Notes: generated by a model not told the origin, from the sequence alone. A DNA stretch of 64,000 bases from Vulcanimicrobiota bacterium (GCA_021107945.1 JAIORV010000052.1:1-64000); one strand, 5' to 3'. Shown: positions 26,199-34,486, counted from the stretch's first letter. A program made the numbers and translations.

Positions 26199-26491
26199 AG
26201 AACTATTCAGTCCCCTGGGAGTAGGATAAAAAATAATGGTGATTTTCTTATAAACCGCAGAGAGGCAAAGAGCGCAAAGATTTCCGCAAAGAAATTTTAG
26301 AAATTATACTTAATCGAATTAATTTTGCCCTCATCTAAAACTTCAAAGCCGCTGAGGATAATTGCAGGTTGTCCAGATAGTATCTATTTAAAAGCATGAG
26401 GTGTAAACGAGGCACATATTATATAACCGTCGGTCAGTCAACCTCTTGAACCCTCTGTGGTCTTTGCGGTATTTGCGGTGAACAGGTACTT
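26199..26491. repeat. Spacer with repeat fragments
   Basis: Begins with AACTATTCAGTCCCC (26201-), a fragment of the family A end. Copies of the periodic AACCGCAGAGAGGCAAAGAGCGCAAAG type lie near 26253 and CCTCTGTGGTCTTTGCGG near 26452. No gene seen. Confidence 0.45.
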
Positions 26492-27721
26492 TTATTTTGC
26501 ACAGATATCTACAATACTTCTTGCTATATGTGTCAATTCATCTTTTGAAATCCCGGGATAGACGGGGATATGAATCTGCATCCTCTCCATACGTTCGGCC
26601 ATCTTACATCTGACGTGAAATTTATCAAATATTTTCATATTGGCGCAATTGCGAAGATACCCGGGAGAAGTATCAATACCCTTGAAAAGAAGCTCTTTTT
26701 TTATTTTCTTGGGATCTTCCACCATTAAGACAAAACTCATAAAAATATGATAATGTCCCTTCTTTATGCGGGGGATTATTACTCCCTTTATACCCTTGAG
26801 GTTATCAATCAGGAATTTACCGTTCCTGTTTCTGGTTTCGTTTCGCCTGTCAAGTCTCCTTATTTTTCGAGTACCCAAGGCTGCCTGAATCGGGTTTGGC
26901 ATTGGAACCTTGGCAGGTGGTTTCTTTATTTCCGTTTTCTCTATAAACCTATCATGTATTGGGTCAATACCAAATATTGATGCAAACATGAGTGCCGGGT
27001 GTACAATTGTCTTGTACATTGCCGGTGCTGTATATTTTTTTGCCTTTTCACATAAATCAAGTACCGCCGATAACTCCGAGCCTGGCACAAAAGAGTCCAT
27101 CCTCAAGCTTCGCAGGTGGTTTGCCAGTTTGGAATCGTCGGTGCAGATCATTCCACCTTTCAATGTTGTCAGGTTTTTTGTTATGGACAGGCTGAATATG
27201 GAAGCGGCGCCAAATGCTCCTGTCAATGTGCCGTGAATAGTCGCCCCCAGGGATTGTGCGCAGTCTTCGATTATTATGAGATTATTCTTCTCGGCAAGTT
27301 CTTTCAATTCTTCCACAGGCGCGGGACACCCGTAAAGGCTTGTAATGATAATCGCTTTAGCCTTATTCCAGTAGTCTTTGGGGACAGTATTATGAGTCAT
27401 ATTGTATGTACCGCCCTCGATGTCCACAAACATGGGTCTGAGATCCGCAGCGGCGATCATTGCGGGAACCGAAGTGTGAGTCCATGCAGGCACAATTACA
27501 CCGTCGCCGGGTTTGAGATTCAGACCTTTGAGAATATGGTAAAGTCCGATTCTTGCGGACGGGAAGAATATTGCATTTTTTCTCCTTATATAGGCGGCAA
27601 ATAGTCTTTCAAATTTTTCAACTTCACCCTTTTTATCAGACTGCGATTGGTTTAAATCAGCTCTCAACTCGGCAATATCCTTCTTGGAAAGAGATATTCG
27701 AAAACGTGGTATGGCAGCCAT
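26492..27721 (-). CDS. DegT/DnrJ/EryC1/StrS-family aminotransferase
   Basis: 409 residues. PLP-dependent sugar aminotransferase family, fold-type I. Landmarks: GDGVIVPAWTHTSVPAMI near residue 70, MFVDIEGGTYNM, TSLYGCPAP, IIEDCAQSLGA (the Asp that contacts the PLP pyridine nitrogen) and the Schiff-base lysine in SLSITKNLT followed by GGMI. Members aminate nucleotide-linked keto sugars for surface polysaccharides or antibiotics; some act in other pathways. No other sugar-nucleotide gene is adjacent, so the substrate is open. GGGAGGAG stands before the ATG. A 51-residue ORF lies 36 bases upstream on the same strand and may be co-transcribed. Confidence 0.9.
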   Translation of the reverse strand: MAAIPRFRISLSKKDIAELRADLNQSQSDKKGEVEKFERLFAAYIRRKNAIFFPSARIGLYHILKGLNLKPGDGVIVPAWTHTSVPAMIAAADLRPMFVDIEGGTYNMTHNTVPKDYWNKAKAIIITSLYGCPAPVEELKELAEKNNLIIIEDCAQSLGATIHGTLTGAFGAASIFSLSITKNLTTLKGGMICTDDSKLANHLRSLRMDSFVPGSELSAVLDLCEKAKKYTAPAMYKTIVHPALMFASIFGIDPIHDRFIEKTEIKKPPAKVPMPNPIQAALGTRKIRRLDRRNETRNRNGKFLIDNLKGIKGVIIPRIKKGHYHIFMSFVLMVEDPKKIKKELLFKGIDTSPGYLRNCANMKIFDKFHVRCKMAERMERMQIHIPVYPGISKDELTHIARSIVDICAK

Positions 27722-27757
27722 AGGACTCCTCCCTCATCGTTATTTAATTCAACCGGT

Positions 27758-27913
27758 TCAACCTACCGAGGATTTGTGGATATTAAGAAAATCTGCAAGT
27801 TTCAGAACGCTTTTTCGAAAATAATCGGCAAACCGGGACATCTCTTCTTTATTCCCGGATATTGGCTTTACAAAACCAAGCTCTTCTATATTTATAGCTA
27901 AAGCATCAATCAT
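27758..27913 (-). CDS. Short conserved-looking ORF upstream of aminotransferase
   Basis: 51 codons from the ATG at 27913 to a TGA at 27758-27760, beginning MIDALAINIEELGF and ending NIHKSSVG. AGAGGTGA lies six bases before the ATG, a good Shine-Dalgarno sequence. The translation is balanced in composition, with amphipathic helix-like character (RFADYFRKSVLKLADFL). It sits between the MBL-fold gene and the aminotransferase on the same strand and fills most of that gap. No family recognised; it could be a leader or small regulatory protein. Confidence 0.5.
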   Translation of the reverse strand: MIDALAINIEELGFVKPISGNKEEMSRFADYFRKSVLKLADFLNIHKSSVG

Positions 27914-27957
27914 TATCTTCACCTCTTACGATGTTTCACCTGTTATTTAACAATTCA

Positions 27958-28980
27958 TTAAAGGTATGTTTTTGCCTTCTCAACATTGGGAAATACTTCC
28001 CTTACTTCCTCGTATAATTTGTGATATTTTCCTTCGTAGCGTCTTGAAAAATGAAACGGAATCAATGTTTTCACTTCGCCTTCTTTTGCGATTGTCCCCG
28101 CTTGCCTTGCTGTAAGATGATAATTCCGACGGGCAAGCTCTCTTTCCGATGTCAGGTATGCACACTCACAGAAAAAATAATCCGATCCACTTACAAAATT
28201 CTTTAACGGGCCGGCCGTTTTTTTGTTGAATATGGTATCAACAACATATGTGATTACATGCCCCGGCGACTTCTTAATAAGTTTTTTGAGGAGTTTCCCG
28301 GCGTTGTATTTCTTACCGTCTATCTCAATCTCATCATTATCGGGTAAATCGTTTTGCAGTCTCTTCTTTAACTCTCCAACCCATTTACCGGGAGACAGGT
28401 TCATTGAATCCATTGCACTCTTATCGGCGTTGTATGAGTCATCCGCCTTTATTTTATAGCCCAGGACAGGCATACGATGCTCAAGAAAAACAGTATAGAC
28501 GGAATAATCGTCGGTCTCTGCAATGGGATCATTTATATCCCAGGGGATCACTTCCGGAAGGTTGTCATTTATATAGCCATCCCTTGCGCGAAATCGCTTC
28601 CTCAGCATTTTGTCCCTGTGGATCTCGAATACATCGTAATTAAGGTTTATGCTGTCTTTTAAATTCCAATAATATCCGGACAATTTCCCCTGAACGTTTC
28701 CGATGAAGCCCGGAGGCCCGTAGATGGATATTGTCTTCTTCATGTCGATGGAAAGCCTGAGTATGTGATCAAAACCTGCAAAATGATCGATATGTGTATG
28801 TGTAATAAATATTTTGGATATCTTCTGGATATCCCGTATTTTCAACCTGAAGCAATAGCCCAGATCAAATAACAACATTTCCGATTTCTGGGGAATCGGT
28901 ACGGCAAGTATGGGATCCTGGAATTCAGGATTAACAAGAACGGGTTTCATTTTCATAGGTTGAAAATTTGACGTACACAT
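27958..28980 (-). CDS. RNase Z-like MBL-fold hydrolase
   Basis: 340 residues of the metallo-beta-lactamase superfamily. The metal motif is THTHIDHFAGFDH near residue 70, as in the RNase Z/ElaC branch, with a second conserved histidine in VFLEHR and a late HLTARQAG/FHFSRRY region that supplies the remaining ligands. An insertion between the two halves (KLSGYYWNL..) may replace the RNase Z exosite arm. tRNA 3' processing is possible, but the length and divergence also allow another phosphodiesterase role. I set the start at 28980 where AAGGGAT precedes the ATG; the frame is open to 29061. Confidence 0.8.
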   Translation of the reverse strand: MCTSNFQPMKMKPVLVNPEFQDPILAVPIPQKSEMLLFDLGYCFRLKIRDIQKISKIFITHTHIDHFAGFDHILRLSIDMKKTISIYGPPGFIGNVQGKLSGYYWNLKDSINLNYDVFEIHRDKMLRKRFRARDGYINDNLPEVIPWDINDPIAETDDYSVYTVFLEHRMPVLGYKIKADDSYNADKSAMDSMNLSPGKWVGELKKRLQNDLPDNDEIEIDGKKYNAGKLLKKLIKKSPGHVITYVVDTIFNKKTAGPLKNFVSGSDYFFCECAYLTSERELARRNYHLTARQAGTIAKEGEVKTLIPFHFSRRYEGKYHKLYEEVREVFPNVEKAKTYL

Positions 28981-29403
28981 AATAAATCCCTTCACAATAA
29001 TATGGGGATGCAGAATAATTCCATTATCATAACTGTTCAGCCTCTGATGTTTTTTTGCCACAGAGAGCGCAGAGATAAATCAGAAAATTCTCTATGCCTG
29101 CGCTGAACCCTGGCCTTCGCCAGGGCAGGCTTGTTTCAGTGTCCTCAGTAGTTGCTATAAAAACAAACATCTCAATTCCGTCAATTAATTTCTTCACATT
29201 AAAATTTACAAGCAATCCAACATACTCACCGGCGAACTTCATATGTGGTCTTTGCGTTAAAAACTATTTTATCCATACTTTCAAATATCATAAGCTCATA
29301 CCCCCGATTTTGAAGTGGATTTTAAAAGCACCAATTACAACAAGGGAATAAATGTGGTGAGATAGAATTTCACTAAAAATAGATTATTGCGAGGGAAATA
29401 CAT
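28981..29403. repeat. Spacer with periodic motif and inverted repeats
   Basis: No gene is supported. It holds a CCACAGAGAGCGCAGAG copy (29058-29075) and CCCTGGCCTTCGCCAGGG, a perfect palindrome near 29108-29125 that recurs in shortened form near 54657. A leftward ORF and a rightward ORF here are repeat-derived and not convincing. Confidence 0.45.
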
Positions 29404-30597
29404 TTGGAACCAATAAAAAAGAAATTTTACTATGCAGGCTACATAATATTCCTGCTGATATTGATAAGTGTTGTCCTCTGGCTTCTGTCTCATATAATCC
29501 ATGTTGTGATTACTCTTGTGGGTTCTATTTTTCTTGCCTATTTTCTCCACCCCATGGTGAAATTTTTCGAGAATCCCATAAACCTGATCATTCCGGAAGA
29601 TATTTTAATATTCAGGAAAAAGATCAGATTGGGTAATAATGAACGGCGGTTCAATCTTCATAAAAAAGGATACAGCAAGATCGTATCCATAATTATCGTC
29701 TATCTTATCATGGCGTTTCTGGCAATTATGTTGATATCGTTTATTATACCCCGAGTCAATTCCGAATTCAACACATTCACAACCAAACTCCCTCAATTTA
29801 CAGAGGAGGCTCAGAAAAAAATTGATGATTTCAACAAAAGTCTTGAGCCCAAATTGCCTTCCTTTGCAAGAAATATAATCCCGAATATGATAGAAAAAAT
29901 AAGCACGGAGCTTGAAAACTTCACAGTCAGGGTACTTTCCCATTCATTCTCGATGGCCGGGAAAGTATTCTCAACCGCAGTTACAATAATAATAATCCCC
30001 CTCTTTACATTTTATATATTGATGGATGCCAAGGTATTTAAACGTGGTATAAGAATACTCATTCCCGAATCTCGAAAGGAAGAAATCCTGGGACTTCTCA
30101 AAGAGATTGATATGATGATCGGCAGGTATATACGAGGACAGGTATTGATTTGCATAATTATCGGTACGTCAATATCCATTGTGCTTACCATTCTGGGTAT
30201 CGAGTACGCATTCCTGATCGGAATATTTGCCGGACTTGTCGAGGTTATTCCATACCTCGGCGTTGTAATAGGCTTGATTCCCGCTTTTGGAATAGCACTT
30301 TTCAGCAAGGGATTTGGGTTTGCAATCCTTGTGCTTATTGTACTTGAATCTGTCCACTGGTTCGAGGGACATATAATTGTCCCCGCAGTTATGGGAAAAA
30401 CCGTGGGACTACCCCCGCTTATCGTTATAGTCGCTCTTTTTGTGGGAGGAGAGTTGATGGGGTTACTGGGGATGTTCATTGCCATCCCAATCGCCGCAAT
30501 AATCAGGGTAGTGTTTAATTATTACCTGAGATTACATGAAAAGAGACGGAAAATAGAGGAAGAGGAAGTAAGGGAGATAGAGTCCGGGGAGAAATAG
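29404..30597 (+). CDS. AI-2E family (PF01594) membrane transporter
   Basis: 397 residues. Typical architecture: two N-terminal membrane helices, a third after about residue 95, a cytoplasmic/periplasmic coiled segment with FTEEAQKKIDDF, then a cluster of hydrophobic segments from residue 180 with the family signature region GLVEVIPYLGVVIGLIPA and EGHIIVPAVMGKTVGLPPL. This family includes a reported AI-2 exporter and Na+/H+ antiporters, so the substrate is uncertain. It starts with TTG at 29404, supported by GAGGGAA eight bases upstream. The C-terminal tail is acidic and Arg-rich. Confidence 0.9.
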   Translation: MEPIKKKFYYAGYIIFLLILISVVLWLLSHIIHVVITLVGSIFLAYFLHPMVKFFENPINLIIPEDILIFRKKIRLGNNERRFNLHKKGYSKIVSIIIVYLIMAFLAIMLISFIIPRVNSEFNTFTTKLPQFTEEAQKKIDDFNKSLEPKLPSFARNIIPNMIEKISTELENFTVRVLSHSFSMAGKVFSTAVTIIIIPLFTFYILMDAKVFKRGIRILIPESRKEEILGLLKEIDMMIGRYIRGQVLICIIIGTSISIVLTILGIEYAFLIGIFAGLVEVIPYLGVVIGLIPAFGIALFSKGFGFAILVLIVLESVHWFEGHIIVPAVMGKTVGLPPLIVIVALFVGGELMGLLGMFIAIPIAAIIRVVFNYYLRLHEKRRKIEEEEVREIESGEK

Positions 30598-30599
30598 AA

Positions 30600-30627
30600 A
30601 ATCGGCAGATCGGGAGACCCGCCGATT
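30600..30627. terminator. Hairpin between convergent genes
   Basis: AATCGGC (30600-30606) pairs with GCCGATT (30621-30627), with an inner CGGG/CCCG. Read leftward it is followed by TTCTATTTC, read rightward by AACC, so it may serve mainly the leftward NifX-like operon end. Confidence 0.45.
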
Positions 30628-30672
30628 AACCTGGAAAAGTAATCATTAAAGCAGAAAATTATGATTCCTGTT

Positions 30673-31005
30673 TTAATGATCGCAAAAATTTTCCCTTGCC
30701 TCTAAATCACCTTTCAAATAGTCATTCACAACCTTTTCCGGTGTTTCTGACGACTTTCCATAGATTATATCTATACCAAATTTATTGAAGTATCCAACTG
30801 CCCTTGTTCCCATTCCCCCTACAATTACTTTGTCAACTTTCTTTGAATTAAGCCATGTTGGGAGTACGCCGGGTTCATAGCCCGGGGGAATGGCAATTTC
30901 CTTGCTTGTGATTTTTCCATCTTCCACCTTGATAAATTCGAAATCTCTTGCATGTCCGAAATGTGCCGCAAGTTTTCCATCAATTGTCGGCATTGCGAAT
31001 ATCAT
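30673..31005 (-). CDS. NifX/NifB-domain (DUF-NifX) protein
   Basis: 110 residues, dinitrogenase iron-molybdenum cofactor fold (PF02579). Landmarks: opening MPTIDGKLAAHFGHARDFEF with the family GHA motif, GMGTRAV in the middle and a C-terminal helix. Such single-domain proteins occur in anaerobes that lack nitrogenase; the Desulfovibrio orange protein carries a Mo-Cu-S cluster in this fold. The C-terminus ends FCDH, which could add a metal ligand. It lies last in a leftward cluster with a second NifX-like gene and two MinD-type ferredoxin ATPases. Confidence 0.88.
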   Translation of the reverse strand: MIFAMPTIDGKLAAHFGHARDFEFIKVEDGKITSKEIAIPPGYEPGVLPTWLNSKKVDKVIVGGMGTRAVGYFNKFGIDIIYGKSSETPEKVVNDYLKGDLEARENFCDH

Positions 31006-31115
31006 TGTATTCCTCCTTAATTTTTTAAATGTAAAAACCGTGAATTTTTTACCACATAGATCGCGGATTATTTACCGCATAGGCCGCGGGATTCGCAGAG
31101 ATATTAAGGGTAAAC

Positions 31116-31172
31116 CACGAAGACACAGAGTTTTCTTAATGATTTTCTTCGTGTTCTCCATAACTCCGTGGT
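31116..31172. repeat. Inverted periodic repeat
   Basis: ACCACGAAGACACAGAG on the left faces CTTCGTGTTCTCC..ACTCCGTGGT on the right, giving an imperfect hairpin of about 25 pairs. Same family as 42091-42163 and 1791-2155. Confidence 0.6.
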
Positions 31173-31204
31173 GAAAAATCCGTCCTCCTACCTCCGATTT
31201 CCGA

Positions 31205-31564
31205 TTACCAATGACCTTTCACACTCGCTCCCGATGACTTTTTCAACTCACCTTTCTTGAAAGCATTGATAGCTTCAAAGACAGTACCGGAAAATCCCGT
31301 ATAGACTTCAATTCCCGCCGCTCCGAGAACACGGAATGCATTGGGCCCACAATTACCGGTTATCAGTACCTTGGCGCCTGTTCTTGAGATATTTTCGGCC
31401 GCCTGTGGCCCGGCTCCATGAACGGCGTCCGCAGACTGGGCATTGTCAACAACTTCGTGAGAATCATTATCAACGTCATATACAATGAAATACGATGCCC
31501 TTGCAAACCGGGGATCGACCTCGGATTGAAGCGTGGTTCCATTTGATGTTATTACAATTTTCAT
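31205..31564 (-). CDS. NifX/orange-protein-like cofactor-binding protein
   Basis: 119 residues, same fold as the 30673 product. Opening MKIVITSNG then EVDPRFARASYFIVYDVD, the family's DPRFGRA-type motif, followed by GAGPQAAENISRTGAKVLITG and GPNAFRVLGAAGIEVY. The GPNAFRVL segment matches the GP.A...L signature of MTH1175/ORP proteins. The start at 31564 is fixed by AAAGGAGG nine bases upstream. Probably carries or transfers a Mo/Cu or Fe-S cluster together with the ferredoxin ATPases upstream in the cluster. Confidence 0.9.
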   Translation of the reverse strand: MKIVITSNGTTLQSEVDPRFARASYFIVYDVDNDSHEVVDNAQSADAVHGAGPQAAENISRTGAKVLITGNCGPNAFRVLGAAGIEVYTGFSGTVFEAINAFKKGELKKSSGASVKGHW

Positions 31565-31708
31565 ATTTTTTCCTCCTTTTTTTGTAATTGATGACATTTT
31601 TTTCACCGCAAAGACCACAAAGGTTAAAAATAATTTTCTTTGCATTCTTTGCAGATTTGCGTTTTTATTAATATTCTAATAAAAACGACATTACTTATTG
31701 AAAAAAGT

Positions 31709-31824
31709 TTAAGCTGTCTTCAGGAAATATTGTCATTTTATTGGGAGGCGAGACGCCTCCCCTACCGGTAGATGCGGCGTCTCGCCGCATAAGAAATGGA
31801 CTTTATTAATTGAAAAAAGCTTAT
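31709..31824. repeat. Repeat family B, copy with TAAGCT/AGCTTA ends
   Basis: TTAAGCT at the left and AGCTTA at 31819-31824 bound a 116-base element containing the palindrome GGGAGGCGAGACGCCTCCC, CTACCGGTAG and GCGGCGTCTCGCCGC. The right end reaches into the last codons of the leftward ATPase gene (31821). Confidence 0.6.
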
Positions 31825-32711
31825 GATAAATTTTGTCCCACTTTCGAAACTAATGAAACAAGATGATTCCATGCCTTTTCAAACGAATCATGAATATAGG
31901 GAGTTACATCCTTCATATCCGGTATTGTCTTCTTCTGAAGAATCGCCCTGTAGAAAACTTCATCGTAGGGGAATTTGCCTATTACCGGAATGCCCTGTTG
32001 GCCAAGTTTTTCCTCAAGAGACGAGCAGGCCGCAAGGTTAAGATCATATTTATTGATCAGCACTGCGGACGGAATATCGAGAAAATCAACAAGCTCCATA
32101 ACTCTCTCCATATCATGAACTCCCGATACCGTTGCTTCAACGACAACACATACAAAATCGGCGCCGGTTAAAGATGATATTACGGAACACCCTATGCCGG
32201 GCGGTCCGTCGGTTATGATAAAATCTTTCTTCATATCCCTTGCAAGTGCCTTTCCGGACTTCCTCACAATGGACACAAGCAACCCCGAGTTCTCTCCGCC
32301 GGGATCAAGCTTCGCATGAACAAGAGGCCCGTAAGGGGTTTCGGATACATACCACTCGCCCATCGGGCATTCTTTCAGAGAAATCGCCTCTTCGGGGCAG
32401 AAATTATAACATACCTGGCATCCCTCGCAAAGTAACGTATCAATTTTAATATCCGGCGATATTGCATCGAAACGACATAATTCAACACACTTGCCGCATT
32501 TCGTACACTTATCCATATCAACAACCGGAGTCGGCAGCCCCTTGAATTCATTTTTCTTCAAAATCTTTGAATCCATAAGCAAGCTCAGATCCGCCGCATC
32601 GACATCGGCATCTACAAGAACCGCGTTTTTACCGGTAAGCCTGGAGAATCCGGCGGCAAATGATGTTTTTCCTGCGCCGCCCTTTCCGCTTATTACAACT
32701 ATCTCCTTCAT
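31821..32711 (-). CDS. MinD/Mrp-type ATPase with ferredoxin insert (copy 1)
   Basis: 296 residues. Deviant Walker A ISGKGGAGKTS at the N-terminus, as in MinD/Mrp, then two [4Fe-4S] motifs inserted after about residue 60 (CTKCGKCVELC and CEGCQVCYNFC), then the switch region DGPPGIGC and the C-terminal MinD fold with INKYDLN. COG1149-type proteins are thought to assemble or deliver metal clusters to NifX/ORP-like partners in an ATP-dependent way. The ATG at 32711 overlaps the TGA of the upstream copy (ATGA), implying coupled translation and a heterodimer. Its last residues fall in a dispersed repeat. Confidence 0.93.
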   Translation of the reverse strand: MKEIVVISGKGGAGKTSFAAGFSRLTGKNAVLVDADVDAADLSLLMDSKILKKNEFKGLPTPVVDMDKCTKCGKCVELCRFDAISPDIKIDTLLCEGCQVCYNFCPEEAISLKECPMGEWYVSETPYGPLVHAKLDPGGENSGLLVSIVRKSGKALARDMKKDFIITDGPPGIGCSVISSLTGADFVCVVVEATVSGVHDMERVMELVDFLDIPSAVLINKYDLNLAACSSLEEKLGQQGIPVIGKFPYDEVFYRAILQKKTIPDMKDVTPYIHDSFEKAWNHLVSLVSKVGQNLS

Positions 32712-33562
32712 ACCCGTGTCACCTCCTCAATCAACCCCGGCAACCTGTCAGCAAGCCCCTGAAGCAGATTCCTTATATCGGGAAGCTCTTCAATAACTAT
32801 TTCTCCCCGGGCGTATATTTCGGCGATCTCCCTTCTGTGAGGGATTTTCAGGAGTATTTCCAGTCCCTCTTCCCGGCAGTATGTCTCGACCTTGTTATCT
32901 CCGATTCCGACACGATTTATCACAACACCCGTGGGGACACCCATCTGGCTTACCATCTCAACAGCAAGCTTGAGATCATTCAAACCGAATGGAGTCGGCT
33001 CCGTTACCAGGATGCAATAGTCTGTATTCGAAACAGCCGTTACCGTGGGGCATGTTGTCCCGGGTGGAGCGTCGATAAGGCTTATAACATCGGGCTTTAT
33101 GTGTTCTTTTACTTTTCGGATCAGATGAGGAGCGGCGACTTCTTTTATATTCATCTTCCCCGCAGAAAAGTTTATGTCGCCTGACCTGCCCTTTTCTATG
33201 ATGCCGACAATATGATCTATCTCGGTAATTGCATCAACAGGGCATACAATTTTACACGCTCCACATCCATGACACATCTGGGGAAACACCAGAACTTTCG
33301 CGCCGACATCGGTTATGGCGTGATAGACGCATACCTGTGAGCATTTGCCGCAATGGATGCAAATATCTTCATCGACATCAGGAATGGGAATTCCCACATT
33401 TATTGTTTCCTTAATCCTGGGTTTCAGGAAAAGGTGATCGTCAGGCTCCTCCACATCACAATCCAATACCTGTACACCCTGAGATTCCATAATCTTTGCC
33501 AGATTAGTGGCGAGGAAAGTCTTCCCCGTTCCACCTTTTCCACTTGCTATGCTTATTATCAT
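32708..33562 (-). CDS. MinD/Mrp-type ATPase with ferredoxin insert (copy 2)
   Basis: 284 residues, paralogous to the downstream gene. Walker A ASGKGGTGKTF, ferredoxin motifs CIHCGKCSQVC and CHGCGACKIVC, switch II region DAPPGTTCP, and INRVGIG near the nucleotide-base site. It lies immediately before copy 1 with a four-base overlap. This tandem pair is the hallmark of ORP-type clusters in sulfate reducers and of similar loci in Thermotogae and archaea. The ferredoxin cysteines are all present, so both copies should bind two [4Fe-4S] clusters. Confidence 0.93.
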   Translation of the reverse strand: MIISIASGKGGTGKTFLATNLAKIMESQGVQVLDCDVEEPDDHLFLKPRIKETINVGIPIPDVDEDICIHCGKCSQVCVYHAITDVGAKVLVFPQMCHGCGACKIVCPVDAITEIDHIVGIIEKGRSGDINFSAGKMNIKEVAAPHLIRKVKEHIKPDVISLIDAPPGTTCPTVTAVSNTDYCILVTEPTPFGLNDLKLAVEMVSQMGVPTGVVINRVGIGDNKVETYCREEGLEILLKIPHRREIAEIYARGEIVIEELPDIRNLLQGLADRLPGLIEEVTRV

Positions 33563-33603
33563 AATAATTCCTTTTTTTCATTTAAACAACCGGTTTCTAC
33601 TCA

Positions 33604-33783
33604 TCAGCCTTTTCTCGACATGGTGGTTCCACATTTGGGGCATTTAATTGCATTGCAGGGTACTCCTCTTTGGTGGGGTTGTGTGTGTCCGCAGTTGGTG
33701 CATACGCATTCTCCACTTGCGCCGAGTCCCATTCCTCGTCCTCCGCCCATTCCCTGAGGTCCTTGTCCGTCCAATCTTGGCAT
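33604..33783 (-). CDS. Small rubredoxin/zinc-ribbon-like protein
   Basis: 59 residues. Opening MPRLDGQGPQGMGGG, the start shared by many small proteins beside NifX/MinD genes (compare MPAFDGTGPMGQG of the 34118 gene). The second half is a four-cysteine knuckle: CVCTNCG and CPKCG with an intervening PHQRGVPC, able to bind Zn or Fe. Start at 33783 with AAGGTGA seven bases upstream. It lies 41 bases before the first MinD-type gene in the same direction. Confidence 0.85.
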   Translation of the reverse strand: MPRLDGQGPQGMGGGRGMGLGASGECVCTNCGHTQPHQRGVPCNAIKCPKCGTTMSRKG

Positions 33784-33819
33784 ATTTTTCACCTTCTTTT
33801 TATGATAATTTTCTTTTCA

Positions 33820-33900
33820 ACGCAGAAACCGCAGAGCATAAGTAAAGAAAAATGGTAATATCTCTGTGTCCTCTGTGTCCTCTGTGTCCTCTGTTGTGAA
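33820..33900. repeat. Periodic CTCTGTGTC repeat
   Basis: AACGCAGAAACCGCAGAGC (33821-) on the left and an exact tandem of CTCTGTGTC (period nine to ten, at about 33863-33892) on the right, forming an imperfect inverted pair. Member of the periodic spacer family. Confidence 0.6.
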
Positions 33901-33942
33901 ATAGATTATAGAAATTAGAAGTTTGAATTTGAATCGGTTTTA

Positions 33943-33972
33943 AAAGGCCGGCGCTAAATTACACCGGCCTTT
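33943..33972. terminator. Strong hairpin, possible terminator
   Basis: AAAGGCCGG (33943-33951) and CCGGCCTTT (33964-33972) form a nine-pair stem with a 12-base loop. Leftward reading gives a run TTTTAAAACC after the stem, consistent with a terminator or attenuator between the DUF5320-like gene (34118) and the zinc-ribbon/MinD part of the cluster. Confidence 0.6.
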
Positions 33973-34001
33973 ATCCCGTCGAATTGTAACCCGGTTGTCT
34001 T

Positions 34002-34030
34002 TTGACAAGTCTGATAATATCAAGTATAAT
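34002..34030 (+). promoter_or_regulatory. Consensus sigma-70 promoter, no ORF downstream
   Basis: TTGACA (34002-34007) and TATAAT (34025-34030), both perfect, with a 17-base spacer. Initiation is expected near 34037. The palindrome AACTTG/CAAGTT (34033-34047) covers the start point and could be an operator. The only thing downstream on this strand is the RNA candidate ending at 34136. Confidence 0.75.
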
Positions 34031-34036
34031 CGAACT

Positions 34037-34136
34037 TGTTACAAGTTAAGTGATAAGTCGGCGTCGATACAGCCGACGACAGTCTGAGAAAATCTCCCGG
34101 GCTTGCCGTAATCAAGTTCAGGAGGTTTTTTCTTTT
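34037..34136 (+). ncRNA. Candidate small RNA (about 100 nt)
   Basis: Bounded by a perfect consensus promoter at 34002-34030 and an intrinsic terminator. The terminator stem is CTCCCGGGCTTG (34094-34105) with CAAGTTCAGGAG (34113-34124): twelve positions, one C-A mismatch and two G-U pairs, seven-base loop, then G and T6 C T4 (34126-34136). Between them is a hairpin GTCGGC/GCCGAC (34057-34077) and an A-rich single-stranded stretch GAGAAAATCT. No ORF with a ribosome-binding site is present. I do not recognise it as 6S, SRP, RNase P or a known riboswitch. Its last 19 bases are antisense to the 3' end of the leftward gene at 34118, so it might regulate that transcript in cis. Confidence 0.65.
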
Positions 34137-34486
34137 GATTGCAGTTCATTGATTCTCTCGTTGATTCTTTCCAATTCCCGCTGAAGCAATCCGGATTGAT
34201 CTTTCAGAGTTGCGATCTCCCCCTCCGGGGCAAGACCATAGTCATAGGGATACGGGGTACCCCCTGGAAAGGGAGGCGCCCATCCCTGGGCACGACCTCT
34301 GCCTCTGCCTCTTCCATAACCGCGGCCGTAGCCACTTCCTCTTCCGAATCCGCCGCGTCCTCGGCCCAATCCTTCGGAGTATTGAGGCGGACGAGCATAG
34401 ACAGGAGCCCCCGGCGGGCAATATCCCATACCCCACCCGGTTCTCTGTCCCTGACCCATTGGTCCCGTTCCGTCAAATGCCGGCAT
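34118..34486 (-). CDS. DUF5320-like Gly/Arg-rich protein
   Basis: 122 residues. Opening MPAFDGTGPMGQGQRTGWGMGYC is the DUF5320 start (…DGTGPMG…G.G.GYC). The middle is a Gly/Arg/Tyr low-complexity tract (GRGRGGFGRGSGYGRGYGRG) and the end is a coiled coil with EGEIATLKDQSGLLQRELERINERI. This architecture is common beside NifX-like genes, where the N-terminal Gly-Cys patch may touch the metal cofactor; the function is not established. The stop codon lies inside the terminator of the antisense RNA candidate. Confidence 0.85.
   Translation of the reverse strand: MPAFDGTGPMGQGQRTGWGMGYCPPGAPVYARPPQYSEGLGRGRGGFGRGSGYGRGYGRGRGRGRAQGWAPPFPGGTPYPYDYGLAPEGEIATLKDQSGLLQRELERINERINELQSKEKTS

Noticed and set aside
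29027-29351. Two opposed ORFs of 71 and 85 codons
   Set aside because: Both are made of repeat sequence (periodic motif and the CCCTGGCCTTCGCCAGGG palindrome) and lack start signals.
30673-31564. Nitrogenase cofactor genes
   Set aside because: The NifX-like fold is shared with ORP and other proteins, and there is no nifHDK or nifB; MinD-type ferredoxin ATPases point to an ORP-like locus.
33648-33858. Short rightward ORFs overlapping the zinc-ribbon gene and its upstream repeat
   Set aside because: Antisense to a supported gene and running into the periodic repeat; no ribosome-binding site.
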